Below, in pieces: positions 14,518 through 22,323 of a stretch of 22,363 bases of DNA; within the stretch, counting starts at the first letter, position 1, and each line of letters begins with the position of its first letter. The stretch covers positions 1 to 22,363 of the forward strand of contig JBBRQD010000090.1 of the NCBI GenBank assembly GCA_038227045.1, given 5' to 3'. The translations under genes were made by a program, and so were the position numbers. The notes under the pieces were generated by a model. The model saw only the letters and a program-made list of their open reading frames with translations, was not told the DNA's origin and ran no database searches. This DNA comes from JANXLS01 sp038227045. GTDB taxonomy: Bacteria > Planctomycetota > SZUA-567 > H5-PLA8.

Positions 14518-15246
14518 CTACTTCGGCGCGTACGTTTTCTCGATCAAATCGACGAAGTCCCAGAAATTTTGAATGACGTGCGCCGGCGGGGTTGCGCCGG
14601 GGCGCTGGTGATAGCGTCCGGAGCGCCGGTTCAACACGGTCAGCCATCCGGCAGAGTTGGCCGGATCGATGTCGCGGTCCGGGCGGTCGCCGACATGCAT
14701 GCAATTCTTCGGATCGGCGCCGAATAGCTCGCTTGCTTTATTGTAAAATTTGGGCGAGGACTTGCTGATGCCGATCTGGTCGCTGAAAAAAATCGCGCGT
14801 TTATGCAGATAGGGAAGGATGCGCAGGCGGATGACTTTTTCGGCCTGCTTGACCGTGCGCCCCTGTGTAATCACGCCGAGCGCGAAGCCCAGCGCATGCA
14901 GGCGCTTGAAGGCTTCCACGCCATCTTCGTAGGGACTGAAACTTTCGTGAATGGTGTCGTGATACGCCGCCACGCCGATGGCGACGAGAATCGCGGGATT
15001 GAATCCGCAGAGCGATTTTTTTGGGATGCGTTCGAGCAATCGGTCGAAATGATGCTCGTCGTTCGACGAAAATTCCGCGACCACTTCATCCAACTCCGCC
15101 ACGGCATCCTTGAACGGAAGGTCGAGACCGGCGCTAATCATGGCCTTCAGAGCGTTGTCGCGAGCCGTGCGCGCAAAATCCGTGCTGGCGTACAACGTAT
15201 CGTCGATGTCGAACGTAATCAGGCTCAGCGTATGCTTGGATGACAT
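14518..15246 (-). CDS. HAD-superfamily hydrolase (subfamily IA type)
   Basis: The protein has 242 residues and is cytoplasmic. All four HAD motifs are present: DIDDT at 13-17 (nucleophile Asp13, acid/base Asp15), Thr127 in GVITQG, Lys162 in SKSSPKFY, and HVGDRPDRDID with Asp187. The helical cap between about 20 and 100 and the overall pattern fit subfamily IA phosphatases, close to the group TIGR02253. The substrate cannot be predicted; such enzymes often act on small phosphorylated metabolites. No strong ribosome binding site was seen before the ATG. It lies 55 bases after the phosphatase-like gene and may be cotranscribed with it. Confidence 0.88.
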   Translation of the reverse strand: MSSKHTLSLITFDIDDTLYASTDFARTARDNALKAMISAGLDLPFKDAVAELDEVVAEFSSNDEHHFDRLLERIPKKSLCGFNPAILVAIGVAAYHDTIHESFSPYEDGVEAFKRLHALGFALGVITQGRTVKQAEKVIRLRILPYLHKRAIFFSDQIGISKSSPKFYNKASELFGADPKNCMHVGDRPDRDIDPANSAGWLTVLNRRSGRYHQRPGATPPAHVIQNFWDFVDLIEKTYAPK

Positions 15247-15301
15247 GCTGATAACGGTATCGAAAAATCGGCGTGAGTCAAGAAAGATGAGCTGAGTTGG
15301 G

Positions 15302-15613
15302 TCACTTCAAATAGGGCGACACCGATGTTTTAATAATTTCTATCAATTCCTCATCCATATAATGAAACTCGTCGGGAATATTCAGAACAATAATCTTTTT
15401 GTCGATCTTAAACCGTGATTGCAATAGTTGTCGATGTCGCTTTTCCATCACAAAAATAATATCGGCCCACCGGATCATGGATTCATTGACCACCGTTCGC
15501 GCGCTTTTAGACGTGCCTGCCGATCGAGCACTATGATTCGGGCTGTTTTTAAAAATGGCTTCCGCGGTAGGGCTGCGCCATTTATTTCTGCTGCATACAA
15601 ATAAGAGTTTCAT
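15302..15613 (-). CDS. Small low-molecular-weight tyrosine-phosphatase-like protein
   Basis: The 103-residue protein carries the phosphatase loop Cys-X5-Arg-Ser as CSRNKWRSP, with the nucleophile at Cys7 and phosphate-binding Arg13, near the N-terminus as in low-molecular-weight phosphatases. The WADIIFVMEKRHRQ and NIPDEFHYMDEEL segments fit the short predicted protein tyrosine phosphatase group (COG4551), and Asp81 may be the general acid. It is shorter than the classical enzymes (about 150). The first 120 bases from its 3' end are only about a third G+C by my count, well below neighbouring genes, which suggests a different origin. It lies between transketolase and the HAD gene, all on the minus strand. 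Confidence 0.8.
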   Translation of the reverse strand: MKLLFVCSRNKWRSPTAEAIFKNSPNHSARSAGTSKSARTVVNESMIRWADIIFVMEKRHRQLLQSRFKIDKKIIVLNIPDEFHYMDEELIEIIKTSVSPYLK

Positions 15614-15676
15614 AATCGCGTAACAAATCCGGGATAGTCGGAGGCACGTCTTCCGGGCCGCTGTTCGCTTCGTTCA

Positions 15677-15706
15677 CCCACCCCAATTAATGACAATTGG
15701 GGTGGG
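15677..15706. terminator. Perfect hairpin downstream of transketolase
   Basis: CCCACCCCAATT (15677-15688) pairs perfectly over 12 bases with AATTGGGGTGGG (15695-15706) around a 6-base loop. It lies 12 bases after the tkt stop and ahead of the next minus-strand gene. There is no T tract. The adjoining CGCTTCGTTCACCC resembles CGCTTCGCTTCACCC near 22211, so it may also be a dispersed repeat. Confidence 0.6.
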
Positions 15707-15718
15707 CCATCCTTCTCT

Positions 15719-17764
15719 TTATTTCTTCACCAGCGCCCGCGCTTTTGCCGCAACATTCTCCGTGGTAAAGCCGAACTTTTTGTACAGCGCTTCGAACGGT
15801 GCCGACGCTCCGAAACTTTCCATGCACTGAAGCGCGCCGTCCATTCCGACGTATTTGTACCACGGCATCGGGTGAGTGGCTTCGACGGCCACGCGCGCTT
15901 TGACGTCGCGCGGCAGCACTTCCGTGCGGTAGCTTTCCGGTTGCTTGTCGAAAAGTTCCATCGACGGCATCGACACCACGCGCGTCTTGATGCCTTCTTT
16001 TTCCAGTATCTCCGCCGCGCTCACGCAGAATTGAACTTCAGAACCTGTGCCGATCAGAATCGCGTCTGGCTTAATGCTCGCGCTTCCGACGAGGATGTAC
16101 CCGCCCTTCTCAACGAGGCTCGCCGAAGGATATTTACTCCGGTCGATCACCGGAAGATTCTGGCGGGTGAGCGCCAGCACCGTGGGACCATTGCGGTGTT
16201 CGAGAGCGAATTTCCAGGCCGCGGCCGTTTCGGTGGCATCGGCCGGACGCATCACGGTCAGACCATAAATCGAGCGCAACGCAGTGAGCTGCTCGATGGA
16301 TTGGTGCGTCGGTCCGTCTTCGCCGAGTCCGATCGAATCGTGCGTGAAGACGAAGATCGACTGCACGCCCATGAAGGCCGCCAGGCGGATCGCCGGTTTG
16401 CTGTAGTCGCTGAAAATGAGGAACGTCGCGCCATACGGAATCAGCATTTTGCTCAACGCGATACCGTTGAGCGCGCTGCTCATGCCGTGTTCACGCACTC
16501 CGAAATGCAGGTTGCGCCCGGCATACGTTCCGCCGTCCATGTCGTGATGGCTGTTGCGTTCGTTCAGCGGGCTTTGGAAATCGCCCAGCCCCTTCATATA
16601 CGTCGAAGTGGACGGCGCAAGGTCCGCGCTGCCGCCGATCAGCATGGGCAGCTTCGGCCCGATGGCATTGAGAATCTTGGCCTGCGCCGAGCGCGTGCTC
16701 AACGACTTTTCGCCCGCGAAATCGGGCAGCGCGTCGCTCCAGCCTTCGGGCAGTTTTCCCGCCAGCCAATCTTTGAATTGTTTTGCCAGTTCCGGGAATG
16801 CCTCTTCGTAAGCCGCGAATTTCTGATTCCATGCAGCTTCAAGCTTTACGCCGCGGTCGCTCTGTTCGCGGAATTTCGTCTTCGCTTCTTCGGGAATGTA
16901 GAACTGCTTCTCGGGATCCCAGCCGTAGGCTTTTTTCGTCAGCTTGACTTCGTCCGCGCCCAGCGGCGCGCCGTGAACATCATGCGTGTCTTTTTTATTC
17001 GGAGAGCCGAACCCAATAATCGTGCGCACGTTGATGATGTGCGGCTTGTCCTTGACCGTCTTGGCGATTTCAATGGCCTTGTTGATGGCTTCAATATCGT
17101 TGCCGTCGCTGACTGTTTGAACGTGCCAGCCGTAGGACTCGTAGCGTTTGGCACGGTCTTCGGTGAACGCAACAGTGGTGTGTCCTTCGATCGAAATGTG
17201 ATTGTCGTCGTAGAGATAAATGATGTTGTCGAGCTTCAGATGTCCGGCCAACGACGAGGCTTCGCTGGTGACGCCTTCCATCAAATCGCCGTCCGAAACG
17301 ATTCCGAAAATTGTGTAATCGACGATTTCGTGGCCCGGACGATTAAAGTACGCCGCCAGATATTTCTGAGCGATCGCCATGCCAACGCCGTTTGCCAAGC
17401 CTTGTCCCAGCGGGCCGGTCGTGGTCTCGACGCCGACGGTGTGACCGTATTCGCTGTGTCCAGGGCACTTGCTGTCGAGCTGGCGGAAATTCATCAGATC
17501 GCTGAGCGCCAGATCGTAACCGGTCAGATGCAGCAGACTATAAAGGAGCATGCAGCCGTGGCCGGGCGAGAGAATGAATCTATCGCGTCCGGACCACTGC
17601 GGATTCGTGGGATTGTGGCGCAGATGCCGCGACCAGAGCACATGCGCCATCGGCGCCTGCCCCATGGGCGCGCCGGGATGGCCGGAATTTGCTTTTTGCA
17701 CTGCGTCAATGGAAAGACATCGAATGGTGTTGATGCAAAGCAGGTCTAGTTCTTTGGAATCCAT
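15719..17764 (-). CDS. tkt: Transketolase
   Basis: The protein has 681 residues, close to the normal length. It is a thiamine-diphosphate enzyme of the pentose phosphate pathway that moves two-carbon units between ketose and aldose phosphates in the cytoplasm. The ATG at 17762-17764 has GAGGAG 10 bases upstream. Landmarks are NSGHPGAPMG with His29, GPLGQGLANGVGMA, the thiamine-diphosphate/metal motif SDGDLMEG (157-164) running on to LDNIIYLYDDN, then FGVREHGM with the catalytic Glu, DSIGLGEDGPTHQ and RPADATE. Nothing appears missing. A hairpin at 15677-15706 closes the unit. It is divergent from the gene at 18034, with an AT-rich region between. Confidence 0.97.
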   Translation of the reverse strand: MDSKELDLLCINTIRCLSIDAVQKANSGHPGAPMGQAPMAHVLWSRHLRHNPTNPQWSGRDRFILSPGHGCMLLYSLLHLTGYDLALSDLMNFRQLDSKCPGHSEYGHTVGVETTTGPLGQGLANGVGMAIAQKYLAAYFNRPGHEIVDYTIFGIVSDGDLMEGVTSEASSLAGHLKLDNIIYLYDDNHISIEGHTTVAFTEDRAKRYESYGWHVQTVSDGNDIEAINKAIEIAKTVKDKPHIINVRTIIGFGSPNKKDTHDVHGAPLGADEVKLTKKAYGWDPEKQFYIPEEAKTKFREQSDRGVKLEAAWNQKFAAYEEAFPELAKQFKDWLAGKLPEGWSDALPDFAGEKSLSTRSAQAKILNAIGPKLPMLIGGSADLAPSTSTYMKGLGDFQSPLNERNSHHDMDGGTYAGRNLHFGVREHGMSSALNGIALSKMLIPYGATFLIFSDYSKPAIRLAAFMGVQSIFVFTHDSIGLGEDGPTHQSIEQLTALRSIYGLTVMRPADATETAAAWKFALEHRNGPTVLALTRQNLPVIDRSKYPSASLVEKGGYILVGSASIKPDAILIGTGSEVQFCVSAAEILEKEGIKTRVVSMPSMELFDKQPESYRTEVLPRDVKARVAVEATHPMPWYKYVGMDGALQCMESFGASAPFEALYKKFGFTTENVAAKARALVKK

Positions 17765-18033
17765 GCGTCCGTGACTCCTCAAATGAGAGTGGTTGTCGAT
17801 TGCGTGCGTTCAAAATATCGCCGTTCGAACTGGGCGAATATGATACCCATTCCATGCCGTTTTGCCGATACAAAATTCATGGAGGGCACGCTTCGGTCTC
17901 AACCAAACGTGACCTGCACTCTTTTTTTGACGCAAAATTTTAATTTTAAAAAAAGTCGCGTTACCAAGTCCGACTGGGCTGTTGATATTGGAGATTATAT
18001 TTTGATACCGCTCGAATACCCGAGGTCGACCTT
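17765..18033. other. Divergent intergenic region between tkt and a plus-strand gene
   Basis: No gene is supported here; an open stretch from 17771 has no ribosome binding site and no recognisable product. The right half is AT-rich. At 17921-17955 seven T, GACGC, AAAATT, TT, AATTTT and seven A form a nested AT palindrome. Promoters for both flanking genes are expected, but no hexamer pair was convincing. Confidence 0.4.
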
Positions 18034-18975
18034 ATGAACGGAAATACGCCGACCCATTGCAGACTATTGTTTCCACTGATGCCGATGTTTGCCGTGCTGG
18101 CGATGAATTTCGTCGATGTCCGCTCGCCAGCCAAAGGCGCTGCGCTCGGTTCCGTGACGCAACAAACGTCCGCTGCTCAAAGCTCTCAGTCGCTCGCCCC
18201 GTGCTGCCAGAAAATCCCTACGCGCTTTGGTGTGCTTCCAAAATATCAGGTAAAGTTTGCCACTGTCAGCCGCGGCGCGGCGGATTACGACGCGGGAAGC
18301 CAGATGGTTTCTGTGAACTGTTCGTTCGAGGACCAATGTCCTGAATTTCCGGTTGTCGGAATGTGCGACAGGGGCTTGATTGCGCGGCTCCAGACGGACT
18401 CCGGCTCGCTGGTCGAGGGTGGAACCGGATTCGGAATTATCAACCCCAACGTTCGCGACTTCAAGAGCGCGCCGTTTACGCTGCTGGCCAAAGTCCCGAT
18501 TTCGGCGAAAGCGCTGCGCATGGTCAACGGTTCGGTCACTGTTTTGCGCGCGCGGGGGTCCGCGGCGGTGGTGTGGAGCGCGCCGTTTGGAGCGGCCATC
18601 GGCAGCGTGCGCAAAGCTGCCGGATTTGAATTCACGCTGACAAAATGCGACATCGCGAACGATCTCATCACCGGCGAATGGAGTTTCAAAATTCCGTCAG
18701 AGGCCGCAAATCCAGCTTCGCCGTGGTCAGCGCGGCAATTGAAGGGCGCGATGTATTGTGCCGACAAAACCGCCATCGTATCCGAATCGGGCAAGGAGAA
18801 ACCCACTCTGATTCGGCGCGTATTTCGCGTGGGTAAAAAGTCTCCAGTCTCTCTGGAGTTGTCTTTTTACAGCGAGGTGAAGCTGGAGAATCTGCCGTTC
18901 GAGCTTTCCGGAATCACACTCGACGGCCGCCCGACCGCAAAATTGGAAGTGTCCGGCAACGATCAGAATTTTTAA
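18034..18975 (+). CDS. Secreted hypothetical protein
   Basis: The protein has 313 residues. GAGG lies about 9 bases before the ATG. An N-terminal hydrophobic stretch (RLLFPLMPMFAVLAMNFV) looks like a signal peptide or anchor. Several cysteines follow (CCQK, CSFEDQCPEF, MCDRG, TKCDI, MYCADK), which would suit disulfide bonding outside the cytoplasm. The remainder is beta-rich with no catalytic motif that I recognise. It faces the exported TPR protein tail to tail, with 12 bases between stops. The function is unknown. Confidence 0.6.
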   Translation: MNGNTPTHCRLLFPLMPMFAVLAMNFVDVRSPAKGAALGSVTQQTSAAQSSQSLAPCCQKIPTRFGVLPKYQVKFATVSRGAADYDAGSQMVSVNCSFEDQCPEFPVVGMCDRGLIARLQTDSGSLVEGGTGFGIINPNVRDFKSAPFTLLAKVPISAKALRMVNGSVTVLRARGSAAVVWSAPFGAAIGSVRKAAGFEFTLTKCDIANDLITGEWSFKIPSEAANPASPWSARQLKGAMYCADKTAIVSESGKEKPTLIRRVFRVGKKSPVSLELSFYSEVKLENLPFELSGITLDGRPTAKLEVSGNDQNF

Positions 18976-18987
18976 CTTCAATACGTC

Positions 18988-20529
18988 TCATTTCTTGATC
19001 CAGCTCGCCTCGCCCGGCTTCGCGTCCCGAATGTATTCAAGCTTGCTGAGATTCGCGGTTCGCCATTCCGCCGCGGCCTTTTTCCACTCTTTAAGTTTCA
19101 CCTCTGCATCCGCCGATTTCGAATTCGGCGGCGCATCGAGAACGTGGCCGATGAGTTCTTCCAGCGAGCCCATGACCAGTTCGCAGCCACGCGCATCCGC
19201 GGTCTCGAGTTCGTTGAACAGAACCTCGAGCCCCTCCTTGCGCCCATGGCGAGCCCAAATAAGCCCCGTGGTTTCGCGCACCAGAAAATCCTTGCTCTTC
19301 GAAAAAATCAGCAGCGGCGTCTCGGGAATATCGTGGTTGCGTGTATTCAACGCGGTGAGCAGCGCGAATTCCAGATATGCGCTGCGCGCCGAGAGTTTCA
19401 CCAGTTTATCGCAAGCCGTGCGAACGCATTCCGGCTTGGCGCTCCAGATGAGTTCCGCCAGTTCGCTCGCCGTGGTTGCGGCGCGCGGATACTTGTCGTT
19501 GAACTCGCGCATGTATTCGGCCAGCGAGGCCTCGTCGCCCGGCTGTATGCGCGCCAGGCGCGTGACGTCGGCCTGAACGCGTTTGAGCTTCCACGCCGTA
19601 AACACGATCGTTTCGGTTTGCGGATCGAGTGTCATCGCCTTTATTTCCAGAGGGACGGCTTCGTCGTCCTCGTCCGGAATCAGAGCGCCGGGGGCCGGCT
19701 TGAGCGGCTTCTCTTCCAGCGGCTGCGCCGTTCCGGCAAGCGCCGCAAGCACCAGCGCGCGGACTTCCGGATATGCGGGACGTTCGGCCCAGCGTTTGTA
19801 AATGCGGCGCGTGTCTTCGGTCTCTTCTGAAAAAACAAATCCGGTGCCACCTCCGGGCAGGGCCGCGGTTTCGACGGCAAGCGTTGCAATCGTTTTTTCC
19901 GAAGGCGGCTCGACTGCCTTGGGCACTTTGTCCTTTGGCGAATTGCCCGCAGCCAGCGACGCGGGCGGATCGTTTTCGCGTTTGACTGCAATGGTCCAAA
20001 TCGCGGGCGCGTCGCCGCGCTCGTCGAGCGTTTCCCAGCATCCGGCGCGCATCCGTTTACCGAAAAAATGTTCGCGAACGAAGCCGCTGGCTGTTTTCGC
20101 CGCGCTTGATTTTCCACCCGCGCGAATTTCACGCAGCCGCTCCACGGCCAGTTCGCACGCATCGATTTGTCCGAGCGCCGCCAGCGTGATGACTCGATTT
20201 TTTTCGATCTCCCATTCGTCGTCGCCGCCGCGCGCCACGGCGTCGTAGAGCCGGTTCCAATAATCCAGCGCCCGCTCCGGTTTGCGCGCCCAAAATGCAG
20301 CCATCGCGGCAAGAAAACGCGTCTCTTTATTGGAAGGAGTTTTGTCGAGCGCTTCCTCAAACGCCTTCAGCGCCTCGGGATATTTGTTCTGTCCGAAGAG
20401 AAAGCGCCCCTGCTTGACGAGCGTTGTCGCGTCAGGCGTTTTTGCGGCAGGAGACTCTTCGCATTGCGCGAAGAAGAGCGGCAACAGGACGGCGGTGAAG
20501 ATGACTGTGCGCATGAATGGGGCGCGCAT
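18988..20529 (-). CDS. Exported TPR/HEAT-like protein, unknown function
   Basis: The protein has 513 residues from ATG 20527-20529. The start is uncertain; in-frame ATGs at 20514, 20565 and 20571 exist and none has a strong binding site. The N-terminus (MRTVIFTAVLLPLFFAQCEES) is a signal peptide; the Cys is not in a good lipobox. A tetratricopeptide repeat follows (LVKQGRFLFGQNKYPEALKAFEEALDKTPSNKETRFL) and a second (AAFWARKPERALDYWNRLYDAV). The C-terminal half is helical and HEAT-like (LVRETTGLIWARHGRKEGLEVLFNELETADARGCELV). Such proteins are usually scaffolds. It follows the NAD-kinase-like gene on the same strand. Confidence 0.75.
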   Translation of the reverse strand: MRAPFMRTVIFTAVLLPLFFAQCEESPAAKTPDATTLVKQGRFLFGQNKYPEALKAFEEALDKTPSNKETRFLAAMAAFWARKPERALDYWNRLYDAVARGGDDEWEIEKNRVITLAALGQIDACELAVERLREIRAGGKSSAAKTASGFVREHFFGKRMRAGCWETLDERGDAPAIWTIAVKRENDPPASLAAGNSPKDKVPKAVEPPSEKTIATLAVETAALPGGGTGFVFSEETEDTRRIYKRWAERPAYPEVRALVLAALAGTAQPLEEKPLKPAPGALIPDEDDEAVPLEIKAMTLDPQTETIVFTAWKLKRVQADVTRLARIQPGDEASLAEYMREFNDKYPRAATTASELAELIWSAKPECVRTACDKLVKLSARSAYLEFALLTALNTRNHDIPETPLLIFSKSKDFLVRETTGLIWARHGRKEGLEVLFNELETADARGCELVMGSLEELIGHVLDAPPNSKSADAEVKLKEWKKAAAEWRTANLSKLEYIRDAKPGEASWIKK

Positions 20530-20626
20530 ACGATGCTCGAAAAAGGGTTTCAGTTGGTACGTCATCGCCATTCTAACCAATTAAACCACGATTTGTCATC
20601 GGGCAATTTTTTATTTGTGTGCCGCA

Positions 20627-21571
20627 TCATTTGACCGCCAGCATGGTCTTGCGCTGAGCGATGTGGATGGTGGCCATCGCGCCCGAGTTGAAATTCACGA
20701 AATCGTTTTCGACACCGTCGCTGAATATGACGCCGCCCTCCGGCGTGCGCGATTCAAGTTTCAGCGTGACGCGGGGCAGAATATCGCCGGTCACCAGGCT
20801 GGCTTGGGACGACCGGCTCGAAAATGGCTCGCGAACGACGAAACGCAACATTTCGGATTCCCACGTGAACGGCAGGTATGCCTGCCGGCTTATCGGATTT
20901 ACGGATTGCCCCGTGCTCACCGGCGCGCCGAGTCCGCGCGCCATATTGTAAATGGAACTCAACCAGCCCGTCGAACCCGCGCCCGTCGCAACGATGATCC
21001 CGCTGGACGAATGAATTTCGCGGCGCTCGCCGTGTTCGATCGCATAAAACGCCGACGCGTGGCCGCGCCGCCCGACGAACAAATCGTTGAAGGCGAGCAG
21101 CGTCTGCCCATCCGAGAGCGTCGCCTGCGCCATCGTGATCGGACGAAAACGCGCGCTGCCTTTCAGCACGTCCGCGACGGCGCCGGCGGCCTCGGGCGGC
21201 TTGAATGGCAGCAGCACGCCATCGAAGCGTTGCGGATCGGGGTTGACCGCGACGATGGGTTGTCCGTTAAGGTATTTCGCCGCGTTGACCACCAGGCCGT
21301 CCTGACCGACCGCGACGACCATTTCCTTGTCTGTGAAAAGATAATTGACTAGGAATCCGCGTTCGATGGTGTGAATCTTGGCAAGGCCCTCGAGTTGTTC
21401 GCGCACCGTCTGAAGCGAAGCGTGATAGGTTTCGTGTTCGCGTTCATAGTCCGCGAAATCCGCGCCGGAACACTCGATATAAAACTTCGCCTGGCCGAGT
21501 GTATTGAAACGCTCGATCAGCATTTCAAGACGGGTCTTGCGAGTAAGGAGGACGATTTTTTCGATGGGCAT
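20627..21571 (-). CDS. Divergent NAD kinase-like protein
   Basis: The 314-residue protein starts at ATG 21569-21571 (MPIEKIVLLT), the natural N-terminus of this family; an upstream extension has no support. It shows the ATP-NAD kinase plan: a Rossmann-like N-terminal half, then VAVNPDP at 107-113, FNDLFVGR (161-168) at the Asn-acidic substrate motif, and ATGAGSTGW (195-203) for the usual SGSTAY-type loop. The kinase motif GGDGT is degenerate here, reading VGQDGLV (Gly89-Gln90-Asp91-Gly92). It may make NADP from NAD or have a changed specificity. It lies upstream of the exported TPR gene on the same strand, with about 100 bases between. Confidence 0.8.
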   Translation of the reverse strand: MPIEKIVLLTRKTRLEMLIERFNTLGQAKFYIECSGADFADYEREHETYHASLQTVREQLEGLAKIHTIERGFLVNYLFTDKEMVVAVGQDGLVVNAAKYLNGQPIVAVNPDPQRFDGVLLPFKPPEAAGAVADVLKGSARFRPITMAQATLSDGQTLLAFNDLFVGRRGHASAFYAIEHGERREIHSSSGIIVATGAGSTGWLSSIYNMARGLGAPVSTGQSVNPISRQAYLPFTWESEMLRFVVREPFSSRSSQASLVTGDILPRVTLKLESRTPEGGVIFSDGVENDFVNFNSGAMATIHIAQRKTMLAVK

Positions 21572-21595
21572 GGATATCTCGGCAATAGTAGTTGA

Positions 21596-21630
21596 GTGGC
21601 CCAGCCCTCGGGCCTTGTGGGGTAGGCCAC
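21596..21630. repeat. GTGGCC/GGCCAC hairpin upstream of the NAD-kinase-like gene
   Basis: GTGGCC (21596-21601) pairs with GGCCAC (21625-21630), enclosing GGG and CCC runs that can pair further. It lies 25 bases upstream of the NAD-kinase-like start, on the side of the gene fragment at 21670, where it could serve as terminator. It resembles the hairpin at 2285-2319. Confidence 0.35.
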
Positions 21631-21669
21631 CGAGCAGCACTTTGCTCCGTGCGTTGGCTCTCACTCTGG

Positions 21670-21899
21670 CTACTTCGCGTCCTTTAACTTTTTCTTGAAC
21701 TCATCAAATCCTGGTCCAAGCATTTTAATGAGACGTGGTACTCGTTCTGGTGCCTTCAGGTATTTTATTATTTCCGGGGTTGCTTCCTTGTTTCCAAATA
21801 GATACAGCGCCCACGCTGTTCTCAGATCAGGATGACCGATTCTATCAAAGTTCTTCAGCGCAAACTCTCGATATTCATTGGCTTCGCTCAATCCCGTAG
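21670..21899 (-). pseudogene. C-terminal fragment of a helical (HEAT-like) gene
   Basis: The readable part begins near GLSEANEYREFALKNF, continues with HPDLRTAWALYLFGNK, and ends GFDEFKKKLKDAK with a stop. It resembles the end of a HEAT-type helical protein, but no family is certain. It has no in-frame ATG of its own at a sensible place; the upstream frame is occupied by the transposase fragment, in another reading frame. A TTG overlapping the transposase stop could restart translation. The simplest reading is a gene that lost its 5' end when an insertion sequence landed in it. Confidence 0.5.
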
Positions 21900-22091
21900 T
21901 TCCGACAGATCGGCTTTCTCGACGAAGCCCCAAATCGCGCGAACTTCGTGATCTAGCCGGATCAAGGTATCCAGATCACTGATCAAATAATCGACCTGAT
22001 TGCGTACCGCGTGTTTGAAACGCGGTGCCAGCGCCGGGACTTCAGACTTGGGCTTCGCTTCGCCCACCGGAAAAAGTGTTTCATCCGCCAT
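21888..22091 (-). pseudogene. N-terminal remnant of an IS1182-like transposase
   Basis: 67 codons follow a good start (GAGGG 6 bases before the ATG). The order FPVGEAKPK, then RNQVDYLISDLDTLI, LDHEVRAIWGFVEKADLSEL matches the conserved beginning of DDE transposases of the IS1182/IS5-like type, in which a D-x-L-x-x-x-L-x-x-DH-x-x-R-x-x-W-x-x-VE-x-x-DLS-x-L pattern leads into an AVEG segment. Here it stops exactly after DLSEL, and the catalytic part (about 400 residues) is absent. Not functional. The sequence to its left is an unrelated gene fragment. Confidence 0.65.
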
Positions 22092-22138
22092 TTTTATCCC
22101 TCGCAGTCGATGGTGCTTTATAAATCGACGCGCATGGC

Positions 22139-22167
22139 TTGCCTTTACTCAAAATTCAATGTAAATT
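22139..22167 (+). promoter_or_regulatory. Possible promoter for the right-edge gene
   Basis: TTGCCT (22139-22144), a 17-base spacer and TAAATT (22162-22167) form a weak sigma-70-type pair in an AT-rich patch. It would give a leader of about 150 bases containing the inverted repeat at 22247-22322. Confidence 0.25.
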
Positions 22168-22246
22168 TTCACGGGCTCGGTGGGGCTATAGGATTCGTTT
22201 GGCGGTTTTTACGCTTCGCTTCACCCTGATGTTGTGAATATGAAGG

Positions 22247-22322
22247 GCTCTCTCTCCAGTTGTGGTCATACGGGCTTAACCAGGTCACTGGTTGTCCCAA
22301 ACACGTTAAACGGAGAGAGAGC
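22247..22322 (+). promoter_or_regulatory. Leader inverted repeat enclosing the ribosome binding site
   Basis: GCTCTCTCTCC (22247-22257) is perfectly complementary over 11 bases to GGAGAGAGAGC (22312-22322), which contains the ribosome binding site and ends one base before the ATG at 22324. The enclosed 54 bases hold a second hairpin (AACCAG/CTGGTT, 22278-22293). In RNA the start region would be paired unless opened. The pair could alternatively be part of an insertion-sequence end. Confidence 0.55.
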
Positions 22323-22323
22323 G

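Noticed and set aside
15872..17749. A long plus-strand open stretch of 625 codons
   Set aside because: It lies wholly antisense to transketolase, has Arg/Ala/His-rich composition typical of a shadow frame in high-GC DNA, and has no recognisable domain.
17771..18037. An 88-codon plus-strand open stretch
   Set aside because: No ribosome binding site and no recognisable product; it lies in the divergent promoter region of tkt and the gene at 18034.
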